Shown piece after piece: positions 12,901 to 23,750 of a stretch of DNA of 64,000 bases. Each line of letters begins with the position of its first letter. Position 1 is the stretch's first letter. The translations under genes were made by a program, and so were the position numbers. Source of the DNA: Colletes latitarsis (Eukaryota > Arthropoda > Insecta > Hymenoptera > Colletidae). The notes beneath the pieces were generated by a model that had not been told where the DNA came from, ran no database searches, and was given only the letters and a program-made list of their open reading frames with translations. The stretch is taken from assembly GCF_051014445.1 (NCBI RefSeq), contig NW_027488365.1:41116001-41180000 (forward strand), read 5' to 3'.

Positions 12901-13095
12901 GTGCGCGCCATGCTCGGCAGCGAGGAGAAGTGGAGGGCCGTGGCCTCCTTCTGCGAGAACGTAATGTTGCAGAAGGAGGCCGCGGGGAGGGAGCGCGAGC
13001 TTCAGCGGCGCGCTGAAGCTCGCGCTCGTGCGGTGGCCCGAGGTCGTCGCCCGGTCGCGAGGCGTCGCGGGCGGCCGCCTCGGCGTGGCGGATGA
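9915..13095 (+). pseudogene. ORF2 of copy A3: endonuclease / RT with two frameshifts
   Basis: Starts at the ATG in TAATG and ends at 13095 like A4 and A5. Two 1-bp deletions in G-rich tracts break it: G7 to G6 at 10159-10164 in the endonuclease, and one G near 10754 between endonuclease and RT. The RT, thumb and C-terminal CCHC are open from about 10,760 to the end. Motif A reads SKDIANAF, with Lys before the catalytic Asp as in A1. Both breaks are homopolymer slips, so they could be old mutations or, less likely, assembly errors. Confidence 0.88.
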
Positions 13096-13610
13096 CCTAG
13101 GCTAGGAGGGGGGTCCTGAGGGGACCCTCCTCCCGCCAGGCGGTGCCGGGTCGGACCGGTTGGGGGTAGGAGTGCCTCCCCCTACCGGTCCGACGCAAGG
13201 GGTGGCACCCTCGGCGGTCTGGTGCGGCCATGAACGCCCGGCCGCCGAGGGGTGGAAACGGGGTCGCGGGCGGTTGCGAGTTGGGGTTCGCAGCCGCCAC
13301 TAAGCGCGGCCCCGGGACGGATAGCGGCGGGATGGAGTGGCCCCGTCCCGCCGCTATGAGGCAGTGTGTCTACTGGGGGGACCGATTGTCCCTCCGGGGG
13401 ATGGGCGCGAAAGCGCGGGCACGGGGAGGATACCGGAAGAATGCTTCGAGCGATTCCCGGTATCCTCCCAAAGCGTGCCGAAGGGTCACCGTGGGGTTTT
13501 TAGTGGGTAGGTCCCGCGCCTGTCGTTGTACGGGCGCGGGGAATCCCACACACCCCTCCCACCTCTCCCCAAGGAGGTGGGAGGGAGTCTTTCGAAGATT
13601 TTCCCCACGA

Positions 13611-13642
<32 letters not shown>

Positions 13643-13646
<4 letters not shown>

Positions 13647-13901
13647 GCGAGCAGTAAGCTAGTAAGCGAGCATGGGTCGAGTAAGAGAGCAGAATGTTAG
13701 TAAGCGTGCAGTAAGCTAGAAAGCAAGCTGGAGGCTAGTAAGGATGCAGTTAGCTAGTGAGCAAGCTGTTAGCTAGTAAGCAAGCAGTGAGGGAGTAAGC
13801 TACCAGTAAGCTAGGAAGCAAGCAGTAAGATGGAAGGCAAGCAATAAGCTAGTCAGCAAGCAGTAAGGTAGTAAGCAAGGTGTGAGCAAGGAAGCAAGCT
13901 G
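13643..13901 (-). repeat. 19-bp satellite array, inverted orientation
   Basis: About 260 bp of the same satellite, here as its reverse complement (GCAAGCAGTAAGCTAGTAA). It links the poly(A) of A3 to the 5' end of B1. Confidence 0.93.
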
Positions 13902-14292
13902 CCCTCAGGGGCTGTGTCCGGCTATCTTCGGCCGCAGTACGGGGTGTAGCGACCCCGAGGTACCTGATGCTTATCACACCGTAAACCTCCTGTTGGTCGT
14001 CACAACGACCCATCATCAATTCCTTCTTTGGTTTTGTGAATGGTACGTGACGGCAGGAGGAACGGGGGCCTTGGCTTAACCGCCCGGGACCGCGAGTATG
14101 GCGACTCTATAAAATCGCCCTCTAATCCTAAGTTATGGTGCGAAGCGATGGGATGCATGGTTGGGGGAGGAGGCCCAATCCCAAGCGACCACCTCCGGGG
14201 CACCTGCCGAACCCCCGGAGTATATAGGCTTACCCGGGTAAGGCGGCTCTGCCCGGGCGGACGTTTTCTTCCGACCTGCTCGTGGGAATACT

Positions 14293-16191
14293 ATGGAGTT
14301 TAAAAATAAAACGGGGATGGGACGGGGTAAGTCAGAGAGGGTGGACGAAGGCGGTGTTGGGACTGGAGTGACGGAGCTCGCGCCGCTCCCAGCGCCTGGC
14401 CCGGCTTCGTGGAGGGTGGAGGAGGACGATGAGACTGCGTCAGTCTCGTCCTTCTCCTCCACCAGGAGCCTCATAGGCTCCAAGAGAAAGATGACGGGGC
14501 AGGCCGTCAATGGAGTGGACAGGGCGATGAGCCCGGTTGTCCGGATGCGTTGCCTCAGGGACTAGGTGACCGAGGAGGTATCGGAGAGGATCTCCTCGTC
14601 CCTGAGACGAGTGGAGAAAGTGGCCACTGCCTGCTCGTTTAAGGGGCAGAAGAGCGGCGGGGCTGAGGCTCTGAGGGAGGCTGCCCGAACGATGAGGGAC
14701 GCGGCGCGGAAGCTGAGCGGGTGGAACGCCCGTCTGCAGCTCCTGTTGGAGGAGGAGCGACGGGGGAGGAGGAGCGACGGGGGAGGAGGAGCGACGGGGG
14801 AGGATGAAGGCAGAGACGCGCTGGAACAGCGCGGCCCTCCCTCCTGTCCTCCCTCCTCCTACGCCGCGTCCTACTGCGGTCGTTATGAAGCGGAGAGCGG
14901 CGGAGGTGGTGCGGGCCCCCACGGGCCCTTCCACCCGCACTCCGCCCGCGCAGAAGTCCCCGCCCTCCTGAGAGGACGATCTCCTGAGGAGGATAGGGGA
15001 CATGATTGATAAGAGGCTGGCCGCCTTTCGGGAGGAGCTCCTCCCCGGAAGAGCGGTCGGTGGGAAGGTGGTGCCACCCCGACCAGTGCCAGCACGGCCG
15101 GGGAAGGCGAAGGTGGGAGGAGCCAAGGCTCCGCCCACCGTGGCGACTCCGGGACCTCGGGTCGTGACCCCCAAGGGGAGAAGCGGACTCGTGGTCCCGG
15201 TTCCCGCGTCCTCCGCGGCACCGCCCCAAGGGGGGGTGTCGTGGAGCGAGGTGGTGGGGCGGAGGGCGAGGAGGGCGGCGAGGAACACCTCGCAGGTGCA
15301 GCCTCCGCCGCCGCCGCCCGCGGCCAAAGGAAAGGGCGCGAAAGCGCAACTTGGCCGCCCCCCTAAAACGGCAGCGGTAGCGCTGACCGTTGCGCAGGGG
15401 GGCGACCTGGCCCACGCGGAGGCGATGCGGCTCGCCAGGGACAATGTGTCCCTGGAAGAGCTTGGCACCGCCTCTGTCAGGGCGAAGCGGGCCGTGACTG
15501 GGGGTCTCCTGCTGGAGATCCCCGGTCCAGACGGCGGCGTGAAGGCCGACCGACTCGCCCAGAGGCTCCAGGAGAAGCTGGGCGAGCGGGGAGTCCGGGT
15601 CGCCCGGCCCACGAAGCGCACGGAGATGCGCGTGTGTGGGCTGGACGACTCGGCCACCGCGCGGGACGTGGCGCGTGCCCTAGCAATGGCGGGGGGTACC
15701 CTGAGGGGGATTTGCGGGTCGGGGAGATCCGCAGATCTCCTTCCGGCCTGGGGTCCGTGTGGGCCCGCTGCCCCCTCTCCGCCGCCCATAAATTGGCGGA
15801 ATCCGGGAGGGTTTTGGTGGGGTGGGTTTCGGCGCGAGTGGAGATACTCGCGCCGCGCCCGCTCCAGTGTCACCGCTGCCTCGAGTTCGGGCACGTGAGG
15901 CAGCGGTGCACCTCGCCGGTGGACCGCAGCGGTCAATGTTACCGCTGCGGGGCGAAGAACCACCGCGCGAGCCAGTGCTCGGCGGCCCTCCACTGCCCGC
16001 TATGTGCGGACAGGGGGATGCCAGCCGACCACAGGGTGAGGAGCAGGAAGTGCTCTCTCCCCTCCCGGAAGGAGAGGGAGAGGCGGGCCGTTCCGGTTCC
16101 GGCGCCGCGGGCGGAGGGATCGTCCACCATGGAGGTGGACGGTGCCACGGGGACGGACAGCCGGGAGGAGGCTGGGGCGGTCGGTAATTAA
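14293..16191 (+). pseudogene. ORF1 of copy B1, multiply broken
   Basis: ATG at 14293 gives MEFKNKTGMGRGK, like A5. Breaks in order: a nonsense TAG at 14563-14565 (Glu in A copies); two extra copies of a 17-bp unit (GAGGAGCGACGGGGGAG) near 14751-14801; a nonsense TGA at 14969-14971; and a -1 shift at a G6 run (15691-15696). The three zinc knuckles are intact at about 15,868-16,050. The G6 shift is shared with B3. The 185-residue open frame around the knuckles (15634-16191) differs from that of B3 by only about three residues, a closer match than the ORF2 parts show. Confidence 0.86.
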
Positions 16192-19005
16192 TGGCGCGCG
16201 GTACAGGATGTGATGTCCCAAGTCCTCGCGGAGTGGGGGGTTGGCCTGGCTGTCGCCGCCGAGCCGTACCGCGTCCCTGATCACCCTCATTGGGTGGTGG
16301 ACGCGGACGGCTTGGTGGCGACGGTATGGGGAGGTGGCGACGGGTCCCCGCCGTTCACCATGCTGGAGCGCGGTCGGGGATTCGTCGCCGTAGACTGGGA
16401 GGGAGTCGCCGTGGTGGGGTGTTACATATCGCCCCGCAGCGGTCACGTCGCGTTCGAGCAGTACCTGACCGAGGTCGCGGCATGCGTGCAGCGCTGCGCG
16501 GCCCGGCCGGTGCTGGTCCTGGGAGACTTCAATGCCAAGTCGGTGGCGTGGGGGTCCCCCAGGACTTCCGTTCGCGGCGGGATCCTGGGCGACTGGGCGG
16601 CGGGTCTCGACCTTCTGTTACCGAACAGGGGGTCGGAGCACACGTGTGTGCGGCGATATGGGGGGTCTATCGTGGATGTTGGATTCGCGACCCCCAACGC
16701 CGTGCGCATGGTGTCGGGGTGGCACGTGGTCGCGGGGGCAGAGACACTCTCGGACCACCGGTATATCCGGATGAAGGTCTCTGCCGCCGCGGGGGATGCA
16801 TCCCGACACCACCATCCGGGTGGTACCCCACCGCGCCGCTGGGCGCTTCGGCGCGTGGACAAGGACGCCCTGATGGCAGCTGCCCTCGCTGCAACTTGGC
16901 CGCAGGGGGCGGCCGAGTTGCCGAGTATAGAGTAGGAGGTCGCCCGGCTCGGGGGGACGGTCGCGAACATATGTGACGTGGCGATGCCCCGGGTCGGGCG
17001 GGCTTCTCCTCGCCGGGCGGTGTACTGGTGGTCGGCCGCGATCGCGGAAATGCGAGACGCGAGTGTCCGCGCCTGACGCCAGTACACCCGCGCGCGCCGT
17101 CGCCTACGGTGAGACGATAGCGTGGCGCGAGCGAGGGCAGATGACCTGTATGAGGCATACCGCATGTCGCGGATGGCTCTGCAGGTCGCCATCAAACGGG
17201 CCAATACCCGGGCATGGAAGGAGCTTCTCGAGACCCTTGATGACGACCCTTGGGGGCGCCCTTATAAAGTGATGCTGAACAAGCTCCGCCCGTGGGCGCC
17301 CCCCGTCACCGAGGGTCTTGACCCCCGGCTGCTGGAGGACGTGGTCAATACTCTCTTCCCAATAGGGGAGATGGGACCACGTCCTCCGGCAGAGTCGACG
17401 GCCCCGTTGGAGTGGGTGGCCGAGCCTGGGGTCACGCAGGGGGAGCTGGCCGCGGCCATCAGACGGCTCGGGGCGCGTAACACGGGCGCATACCGGCCCA
17501 TCTGTCTCCTCGACGAGGTGGGCAAGATCTTTGAGCGAGTGATTGCTGCCCTCCTCGTCGAGCACCTGTCGCGGGGTGCTCCGGGCCTGGCCGACTGCCA
17601 GTACAGTTTCCGGGGGGGGGGGGGGGGGCCGGTCGACGGTCGACGCGATCAGTCGGGTCAGGGTCCTCTCGGAGTCGGCCGTCTCCCGGGGAGGGGTGGC
17701 GTTGGCGGTATCGCTGGATATTGCCAACGCGTTTAACACCCTTCCCTGGGAGGAGATACGGAGGAGGCTCGAATATTATCGGGTACCCCCGTGTCACAGG
17801 GCAGTCGTCGGGGATTATCTCCGCGGCAGGTGGATCGAGTATCCGGGCCGGGATGGTGATATGTGGAGGGAGGTCTACTGCGGGGTTCCGCAGGGGTCGG
17901 TCCTAGGGCCACTCCTGTGGAACATCGCGTACGACGCGGTGTTGCGGGCCGACCTCCCCGACGGCGTTAGTGCCGTGTGTTACGCAGATGACACACTGGT
18001 GCTGGCCGTCGGGGCTCAGTGGGGGAGGGCCAAGCGCCTCGCCGAGGAGGGGGCGCAACGCGTCGCCGACCGGATCAGGGGGATGGGGATGACGGTGGCG
18101 GTCCATAAGACCGAGGTGATAGCGTTCCATTCACCTCGGCAGGATCCGCCACCCCCTCTGATCCGGGTGGGTGGGGCTGATATCGAGGTGAAGCCCCAGA
18201 TGAGGTATCTGGGGCTGATCCTCGATAGCCACTGGCGCTTCGAGAAGCATTTTCGCTGCCTGGTTCCCCGGTTGGAGAGGATGATCTCGGCTTTAGGCCG
18301 GATCCTCCCCAACCTGGGGGGCCCGGCGGGACGAGTTCGCCGCCTCTATGTGGCAATGGTTCAGTCGGTGGCCCTATACGGGGCCCCCGTCTGGGCGGAC
18401 GACCTGGCGGCCTGCCGGCGTATCATGACGATGATGCGTCGGGTGCAGAGGCGGATGGCGCTGAGGGTACGTCCGCGGCTACCGGACCGTGTCGCATGAT
18501 GCGGCGACGGTTCTTGCGGGGATGCCGCCCATGGATCTCCTCGCGCGGTCGCACGCGATGATGTTTCGTCATCGTGTCGACCGTCGCGCGGGAGTGGGGG
18601 CGGTCCCGGGAGAGCAGGAATCTGCTTGGGGCGATTTGAAGCGCCAGGCCCGTCAGTTCGTGGTGCTCGCGTGGCAGGAGCGGTTGGCCCTGCCAACCGC
18701 GGGGCACCGGACAGTCGGGGCTGTTCGGCCACTCCTGAGTGAGTGGCTGGACAGAGGCCATGGAAGCCTCACTTACCGGCTGGCACAGGTATTTTCCGGG
18801 CATGGCAGCTTCGGGAAGGCAGCTTAGGGAAGGAGCCGACGGCGCGTTGCTGCCATTGTGACGCCGAGCATGACACGGCTGATCATACCCTCCAGGTATG
18901 CCCAGCGTGGGAGGGGGAGAGTCGTGTCCTGGTCGGCGTCATTAGGCGGGATGTCCCGCTGCCGGGTGTGGTGCGCGCCATGCTCGGCAGCGATATGAAG
19001 TGGCC
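16191..19005 (+). pseudogene. ORF2 of copy B1, broken and 3'-truncated
   Basis: The ATG still overlaps the ORF1 stop (TAATG), but about 38 bp after the second codon are deleted, removing the QANxN endonuclease motif and shifting the frame. EPY, GDFNAK and SDH remain. Nonsense codons follow at 16933-16935 and near 17073. About 60 codons just upstream of the RT (the APGPDGVPG stretch) are deleted in frame near 17485, a G-run is expanded near 17620, and the frame breaks again near 18465-18499. The YADD motif is at about 17,980-17,991. The end at 19005 lies about 100 codons before the normal stop. Confidence 0.86.
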
Positions 19006-20020
19006 TTTTTTTTTTTTTTTTTTTGTCGTAGGGAAAATCTTCGAAAGACTCCCTCCCACCTCTTTGGGGAGAGGCGGGAGGGTTGTGTGGTATTCCCCGC
19101 GCCCGTAGAATGACGGGCGCGGGACCTACCCACTAAAAACCCCACGGCGACCCTTCCGCACGATTTGGGAGGATAGCGGGAATCGCTTGAAGCATTCTTC
19201 CGGTATCCTCCCCGTGCCCGCGCTTTGCGCCCATCCCCGGGGGGACAAACGGTCCCCCCGGTAGACACACTGTTTCATAGCGGCAGGGCGGGGCCACTCC
19301 ATCCCGCCGCCATCCGTCCCGGGGCCGCATTTAGTGGCGGTCTGCGAGCCCCAACCCGCAACCGCCTGCGTCTCCGTTTCTACCCCTCGGCGGCCGGGAG
19401 CTGATGGCCGCTCCAAGCCACCGAGGGTGCCTCCCCGTGGGCCGGACCCACCCGGTCCGACCCATCGCCGCCTGGCGGGAGGAGGCTCCCCTCAGGGCCC
19501 CCCTCCCAGCCAGGGTCATCCGCCGCGCAAAGGCCGCCGCCTGCGACGCCCTCGCGCCACCATACGAGCGCGAGCCTCAGCGCGCCGCTGAAGCTCGCGC
19601 TCCCTTCCCGCGGCCTCCTTTTGCAGCATTACGGTCTCGCAGAAGGAGGCCACGGCCCTCCACTTCCTCTCGCTGCCGAGCATGGCGCGCACCACACCCG
19701 GCAGCGAGACATCCCGCCCTATGACGCCGACCAGGACACGTCGCTCCCCCTCCCAAGCTGGGCATACCTGGAGGGTATGATCAGCCGTGTCCTGCTCGGC
19801 GTCACAATGGCAGCAACGCGCCGTCGGCTCCTTCCCTATCCGGCACAGGTATCTTCCAAAGCTACCATGCCCGGAAAATACCTGTGCCATCCGGTAAGTA
19901 AGGATTCCATGGCCTCTGTCCAGCCACTCACACAGGAGTGGCCGAACAGCCCCGACTGTCCGGTGCCCCGCGGTTGGCAGAGCCAGCCGCTCCTGCCAAG
20001 CGAGCAACACGGACTGCCGG

Positions 20021-20023
<3 letters not shown>
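19006..20023 (-). mobile_element. Element H, 3' segment (host of A4 and A5)
   Basis: Poly(T) 19006-19024 is followed by a B-like 3' UTR (it carries the CCGTCATTCTACGG hairpin form on the element strand) and the last part of ORF2 (about 19,516-20,023), with the CCHC knuckle open. The segment ends at 20012-20023, the left target duplication of A4. Together with 26025-26133 and 32140-32988 it rebuilds one 5'-truncated element of roughly 2 kb. The ORF2 parts further upstream are A-like while the 3' UTR is B-like, so H itself looks mosaic. Confidence 0.86.
20012..20023. repeat. Target-site duplication of A4, left copy
   Basis: GACTGCCGGGCC occurs here directly before the poly(T) of A4 and again at 26013-26024 after its 5' end. 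The 12-bp perfect duplication shows A4 inserted into the ORF2 of H. Confidence 0.95.
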
Positions 20024-20051
<28 letters not shown>

Positions 20052-20567
20052 GTCGTGGGGAAAATCTTCGAAAGACTCCCGCCCACCTCCTTGGGGAGAG
20101 GTGGGAGGGGTGTGTGGGATTCCCCGCGCCCGTACAACGACAGGCGCGGGACCTACCCACTAAAAACCCCACGGTGACCCTTCGGCACGCTTTGGGAGGA
20201 TACCGGGAATCGCTCGGAGCATTCTTCCGGTATCCTCCCCGTGCCCGCGCTTTCGCGCCCATCCCCCGGGGGGACAATCGGTCCCCCCAGTAGACACACT
20301 GCCTCATAGCGGCGGGACGGGGCCACTCCATCCCGCCGCTATCCGTCCCGGGGCCGCGTTTAGTGGCGGCTGCGAGCCCCAACTCGCAACCGCCCGCGAC
20401 CCCGTTTCCACACCTCGGCGGCCGGGCGTTCATGGCCGCACCAGACCGCCGAGGGTGCCTCCCCTTGCGTCGGACCGGTAGGGGGAGGCACTCCTACCCC
20501 CAACCGGTCCGACCCGGCGCCGCCTGGCGGGAGGAGGGTCCCCTCAGGACCCCCCTCCCGGCCTAGG

Positions 20568-23500
20568 TCATCCGCCACGCCGAGGCGGCCGCCCGCGACG
20601 CCTCGCGACCGGGCGACGACCTCGGGCCACCGCACGAGCGCGAGCTTCAGTGCGCCGCTGAAGCTCGCGCTCCCTCCCCGCGGCCTCCTTCTGCAACATT
20701 ACGTTCTCGCAGAAGGAGGCCACGGCCCTCCACTTCTCCTCGCTGCCGAGCATGGCGCGCACCACGCCCGGCAGCGAGACATCCCGCCCGACGACGCCGA
20801 CCAGGACACGGCGCTCCCCCTCCCACGCGGGGCATACCTCCAGGGTATGATCCGCCGTGTCCTGCTCAGCGTCGCAGTGGCAGCAACGCGCCGTCGGCTC
20901 CTTCCCTATCCGGCACAGGTATCTTCCGAAGCTGCCATGCCCGGAAAATACCTGTGCCAGCCGGTAGGTGAGGCTGCCATGGCCTCTGTCCAGCCACTCC
21001 TTCAGGAGTGGCCGAACAGCCCCGACAGTCCGGTGCCCCGCGGTTGGCAGAGCCAGCCGCTCCTGCCACGCGAGCAACACGGACTGCCGGGCCTGGCGCT
21101 TCAAATCGCCCCAAGCAGGTTCCTGCCCGCCCGGGACCGCCCCCACCCCCGCGCGTCGGTCGACGCGGTGCCGGTACATCACCGCGTGCGACCGCGCGAG
21201 CAGGTCCATGGGCGGCATCCCCGCTAGAACCGTCGCCGCCTCATGTGACACGGTCCGATACCCGCGGACGACCCTGAGCGCCACGCGCCTCTGCACCCGA
21301 CGCAGCATAGTCATGCTGCGCCGGGAGGCAGCCAGGTCGTCCGCCCAGACGGGGGCCCCGTATAGGGCCACCGACTGGACCATTGCCACATAGAGGCGAC
21401 GAACTCGGCCCGCCGGGCCCCCCAGGTTGGGCAAGATCCGGCCCAGAGACGCAACCATCCATTCCAACCGGGGGACCAGGCAGCGGAAATGCTTCTCGAA
21501 ACGCCAGTTGCTATCGAGGATCAGCCCTAGATACCTGATCTGGGGCTTCACCTCGATGTCAGCCCCACCCACCCGAATCAGAGGGGGTGGCGGATCCTGC
21601 CGAGGTGAATGAAACGCAATCACCTCGGTCTTATGGACCGCCACCGTCATCCCCATCCCCCTGATCCGGTCGACGACGCGTTGCGACCCCTCCTCCGCGC
21701 GACGCATGGCCCTCCCCCAGTGCGCCCCGACGGCCAGCACCAGTGTGTCATCCGCATAACACACCGTGCTGACGCCGTCGGGGAGGCCGGCCCGCAACAC
21801 CGAGTCGTACGCGATGTTCCACAGGAGTGGCCCGAGGACCGACCCCTGCGGAACACCGCAGTACACCTCCCTCCGCATATCACCATCCCGGCCCGGATAC
21901 TCGATCCACCTGCCGCGGAGATAATCCCCGACGACCGCCCTGAGACAAGGGGGGACTCGATGATATTCGAGCCCCCTCCTTATCTCTTCCCAGGGGAGGG
22001 TGTTAAAGGCATTGGCAATATCCAAGGATATTGCCAGTGCCACCCCTCCCCGGGAGACGGCCGCCTCCGAGAGGGCCCTCACACGACCTATCGCGTCGAT
22101 AGTCGATCGGCCCCCCCGGAAACCGAACTGGCAGTCGGCCAGACCGGGATCACCCCGCGACAGGTGCTCGACGAGGCGGGCAGCAATCACACGCTCGAAG
22201 AGCTTGCCCACCTCGTCGAGGAGACAAATGGGCCGGTATGCGGAGGGAGACTCCGCGGGCCGACCCTCCTTCCGGAGGAGGACCATCCTCGCCACCTTCC
22301 AACTGGGGGGGAATCGCCCGTCCCTCAGGCAGCGGTCGAACAACCGCCTGAGGTCGGCCCCAAGGACGCCCTGGGTCAAGACCCAAACCCGGCCGGGCAC
22401 ACCATCCGGACCCGGGGCCGTGTTACGAACCCCGAGCCGTCTGATGGCCGCTGCCAGCTCCTCCTGCGTGACCCCCAGCTCGGCCGTCCACTCCACTGGG
22501 ACAGCCGCCGCCGCCGGAGGACGCGGTCCCCTCTCCCCAATTGGGAAGAGTGTATTGACCACGTCCTCCAGCAGCCGGGGGTCAAGACCCTCGGTGACGG
22601 GGGGCGCCCACGGGCGGAGCTTATTCAGCACCACCTTATATGGGCGCCCCCATGGATCGTCATCAAGGGTCTGGAGGAGCTCCTTCCATGCCTGGGTCTT
22701 GGCCCGTTTGATGGCGACCTGCAGAGCAACCCGCGCCACGCGGTATGCTCCATACAGGTCATCAGCTGCCCTCGCTCGCGCCACGCCGTCGCCTGTACGT
22801 TGACGACGGCGCGCGCGGGTGTACTGGCGTCGGGCGCGGACAGTCGCGACTCGCAACTCCGCGATCGCGTCCGACCACCAGTACACCGCCCGGCGAGGAG
22901 AAGCCCGCCCGACCCGAGGCATCGCCGCGTCGCAAATACCCGCGACCAATGCTCCGAGCCGGGCGACCTCCTCCTCTATGCTCGGCAACTCGGCCGCTCC
23001 CTGCGGCCAAGTTGCAGCGAGGGCAGCTGCCATCAGGGCGTCCTTGTCCAGGCGCCGAAGCGCCCAGCGGCGTGGTGGGGTGCCACGCAGGCGGCCGTGT
23101 CGGGATGCACTCGCGGCGGCAGAGACCTCCATCCGGATGTACCGGTGATCGGAGAGTGTCTCTGCCCCCGCGACCACGTGCCAACCCGACACCATGCGCA
23201 CGGCGTTGGGGGTCGCGAATCCAACATCCACGATGGACCCCCCATATCGCCGCACGCATGTGTGCTCCGACCCCCGGTTCAATACCCGGAGGTCGAGCCC
23301 CGCCGCCCAATCGCCCAGGATCCCGCCGCGAACGGAGGTCCTGGGGGATCCCCAAGCCACCGACTTGGCATTAAAATCCCCCAGGACCAGCACCGGCCGG
23401 GCCGCGAAGCGCTGCACGCATGCCGCGACCTCGGCCAAGTACAGCTCGAACGCAGCGTGACCGCTACGGGGCGAAATGTAGCACCCCACCACAGCGACTC

Positions 23501-23750
23501 CCCCCCAGTCCACGGCGACGAATCCCCGACCGCGCTCCAACAAGGAGAACGGTGGGGACCCGTCGCCCCCTACCCATACCGTCGCCACCAAGCCGTCCGC
23601 GTCGCCCACCCAATGAGGGTGATCAGGGACGCGGTACGGCTCGGCGGCGACCGCCAGGCCAACCCCCCACTCCGCGAGGACTTGGGACATCAAGTCCTGT
23701 GCCGCGCGGCAGTGGTTGAGGTTGGCCTGGAGGAGGAGGCGGGGCGGCAT
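20568..23750 (-). CDS. ORF2 protein, APE endonuclease / reverse transcriptase (copy A4)
   Basis: 1060 residues. An N-terminal APE-type endonuclease (about 1-210) has QANLNH, Glu37 in EPY, GDFNAK (Asp125, Asn127) and SDH (200-202). The central RT has SLDIANAF (catalytic Asp577), GVPQGSVLGPLLWN and YADD (665-668). The C-terminal knuckle is C956-X2-C959-X8-H968-X4-C973. The family protein nicks the target and reverse-transcribes the element RNA from the nick. The start is the ATG that shares its A with the ORF1 stop, so translation probably depends on termination-reinitiation. All key residues are present. It is nearly identical to the A5 protein. Confidence 0.95.
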   Translation of the reverse strand: MPPRLLLQANLNHCRAAQDLMSQVLAEWGVGLAVAAEPYRVPDHPHWVGDADGLVATVWVGGDGSPPFSLLERGRGFVAVDWGGVAVVGCYISPRSGHAAFELYLAEVAACVQRFAARPVLVLGDFNAKSVAWGSPRTSVRGGILGDWAAGLDLRVLNRGSEHTCVRRYGGSIVDVGFATPNAVRMVSGWHVVAGAETLSDHRYIRMEVSAAASASRHGRLRGTPPRRWALRRLDKDALMAAALAATWPQGAAELPSIEEEVARLGALVAGICDAAMPRVGRASPRRAVYWWSDAIAELRVATVRARRQYTRARRRQRTGDGVARARAADDLYGAYRVARVALQVAIKRAKTQAWKELLQTLDDDPWGRPYKVVLNKLRPWAPPVTEGLDPRLLEDVVNTLFPIGERGPRPPAAAAVPVEWTAELGVTQEELAAAIRRLGVRNTAPGPDGVPGRVWVLTQGVLGADLRRLFDRCLRDGRFPPSWKVARMVLLRKEGRPAESPSAYRPICLLDEVGKLFERVIAARLVEHLSRGDPGLADCQFGFRGGRSTIDAIGRVRALSEAAVSRGGVALAISLDIANAFNTLPWEEIRRGLEYHRVPPCLRAVVGDYLRGRWIEYPGRDGDMRREVYCGVPQGSVLGPLLWNIAYDSVLRAGLPDGVSTVCYADDTLVLAVGAHWGRAMRRAEEGSQRVVDRIRGMGMTVAVHKTEVIAFHSPRQDPPPPLIRVGGADIEVKPQIRYLGLILDSNWRFEKHFRCLVPRLEWMVASLGRILPNLGGPAGRVRRLYVAMVQSVALYGAPVWADDLAASRRSMTMLRRVQRRVALRVVRGYRTVSHEAATVLAGMPPMDLLARSHAVMYRHRVDRRAGVGAVPGGQEPAWGDLKRQARQSVLLAWQERLALPTAGHRTVGAVRPLLKEWLDRGHGSLTYRLAQVFSGHGSFGRYLCRIGKEPTARCCHCDAEQDTADHTLEVCPAWEGERRVLVGVVGRDVSLPGVVRAMLGSEEKWRAVASFCENVMLQKEAAGRERELQRRTEARARAVARGRRPVARRRGRPPRRGG

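Larger units (their letters stand above)
9115..13642 (+). mobile_element. R1-clade non-LTR retrotransposon, copy A3, 5'-truncated in ORF1
   Basis: Starts abruptly inside ORF1 (GGDLTLAEAM) at the head-to-head joint with A2, then runs through the TAATG overlap (9913-9917), ORF2, 3' UTR and poly(A) at 13612-13642. The tail is followed by inverted satellite (GTAAGCGAGCAG). A2 plus A3 is not one complete element turned on itself, because each has its own 3' UTR and tail. Confidence 0.92.
13902..19005 (+). mobile_element. R1-clade non-LTR retrotransposon, copy B1 (subfamily B), 3' end missing
   Basis: The 5' end CCCTCAGGGGCTGTGTCC abuts inverted satellite. A leader of about 390 nt, ORF1 (14293-16191) and most of ORF2 follow. 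At 19005, inside the ORF2 C-terminal coding region, the copy ends against the poly(T) of H, and its own 3' UTR is not found elsewhere in the window. Subfamily B differs from A in the leader (GTGTCCGGC for GCCAGCC) and throughout ORF1 and ORF2. Confidence 0.9.

Noticed and set aside
6577..13642. A2 plus A3 as one element inverted by twin priming
   Set aside because: Each half has its own 3' UTR and tail, and the satellite is inverted on the two sides. Twin priming gives a single tail and unchanged flanks.
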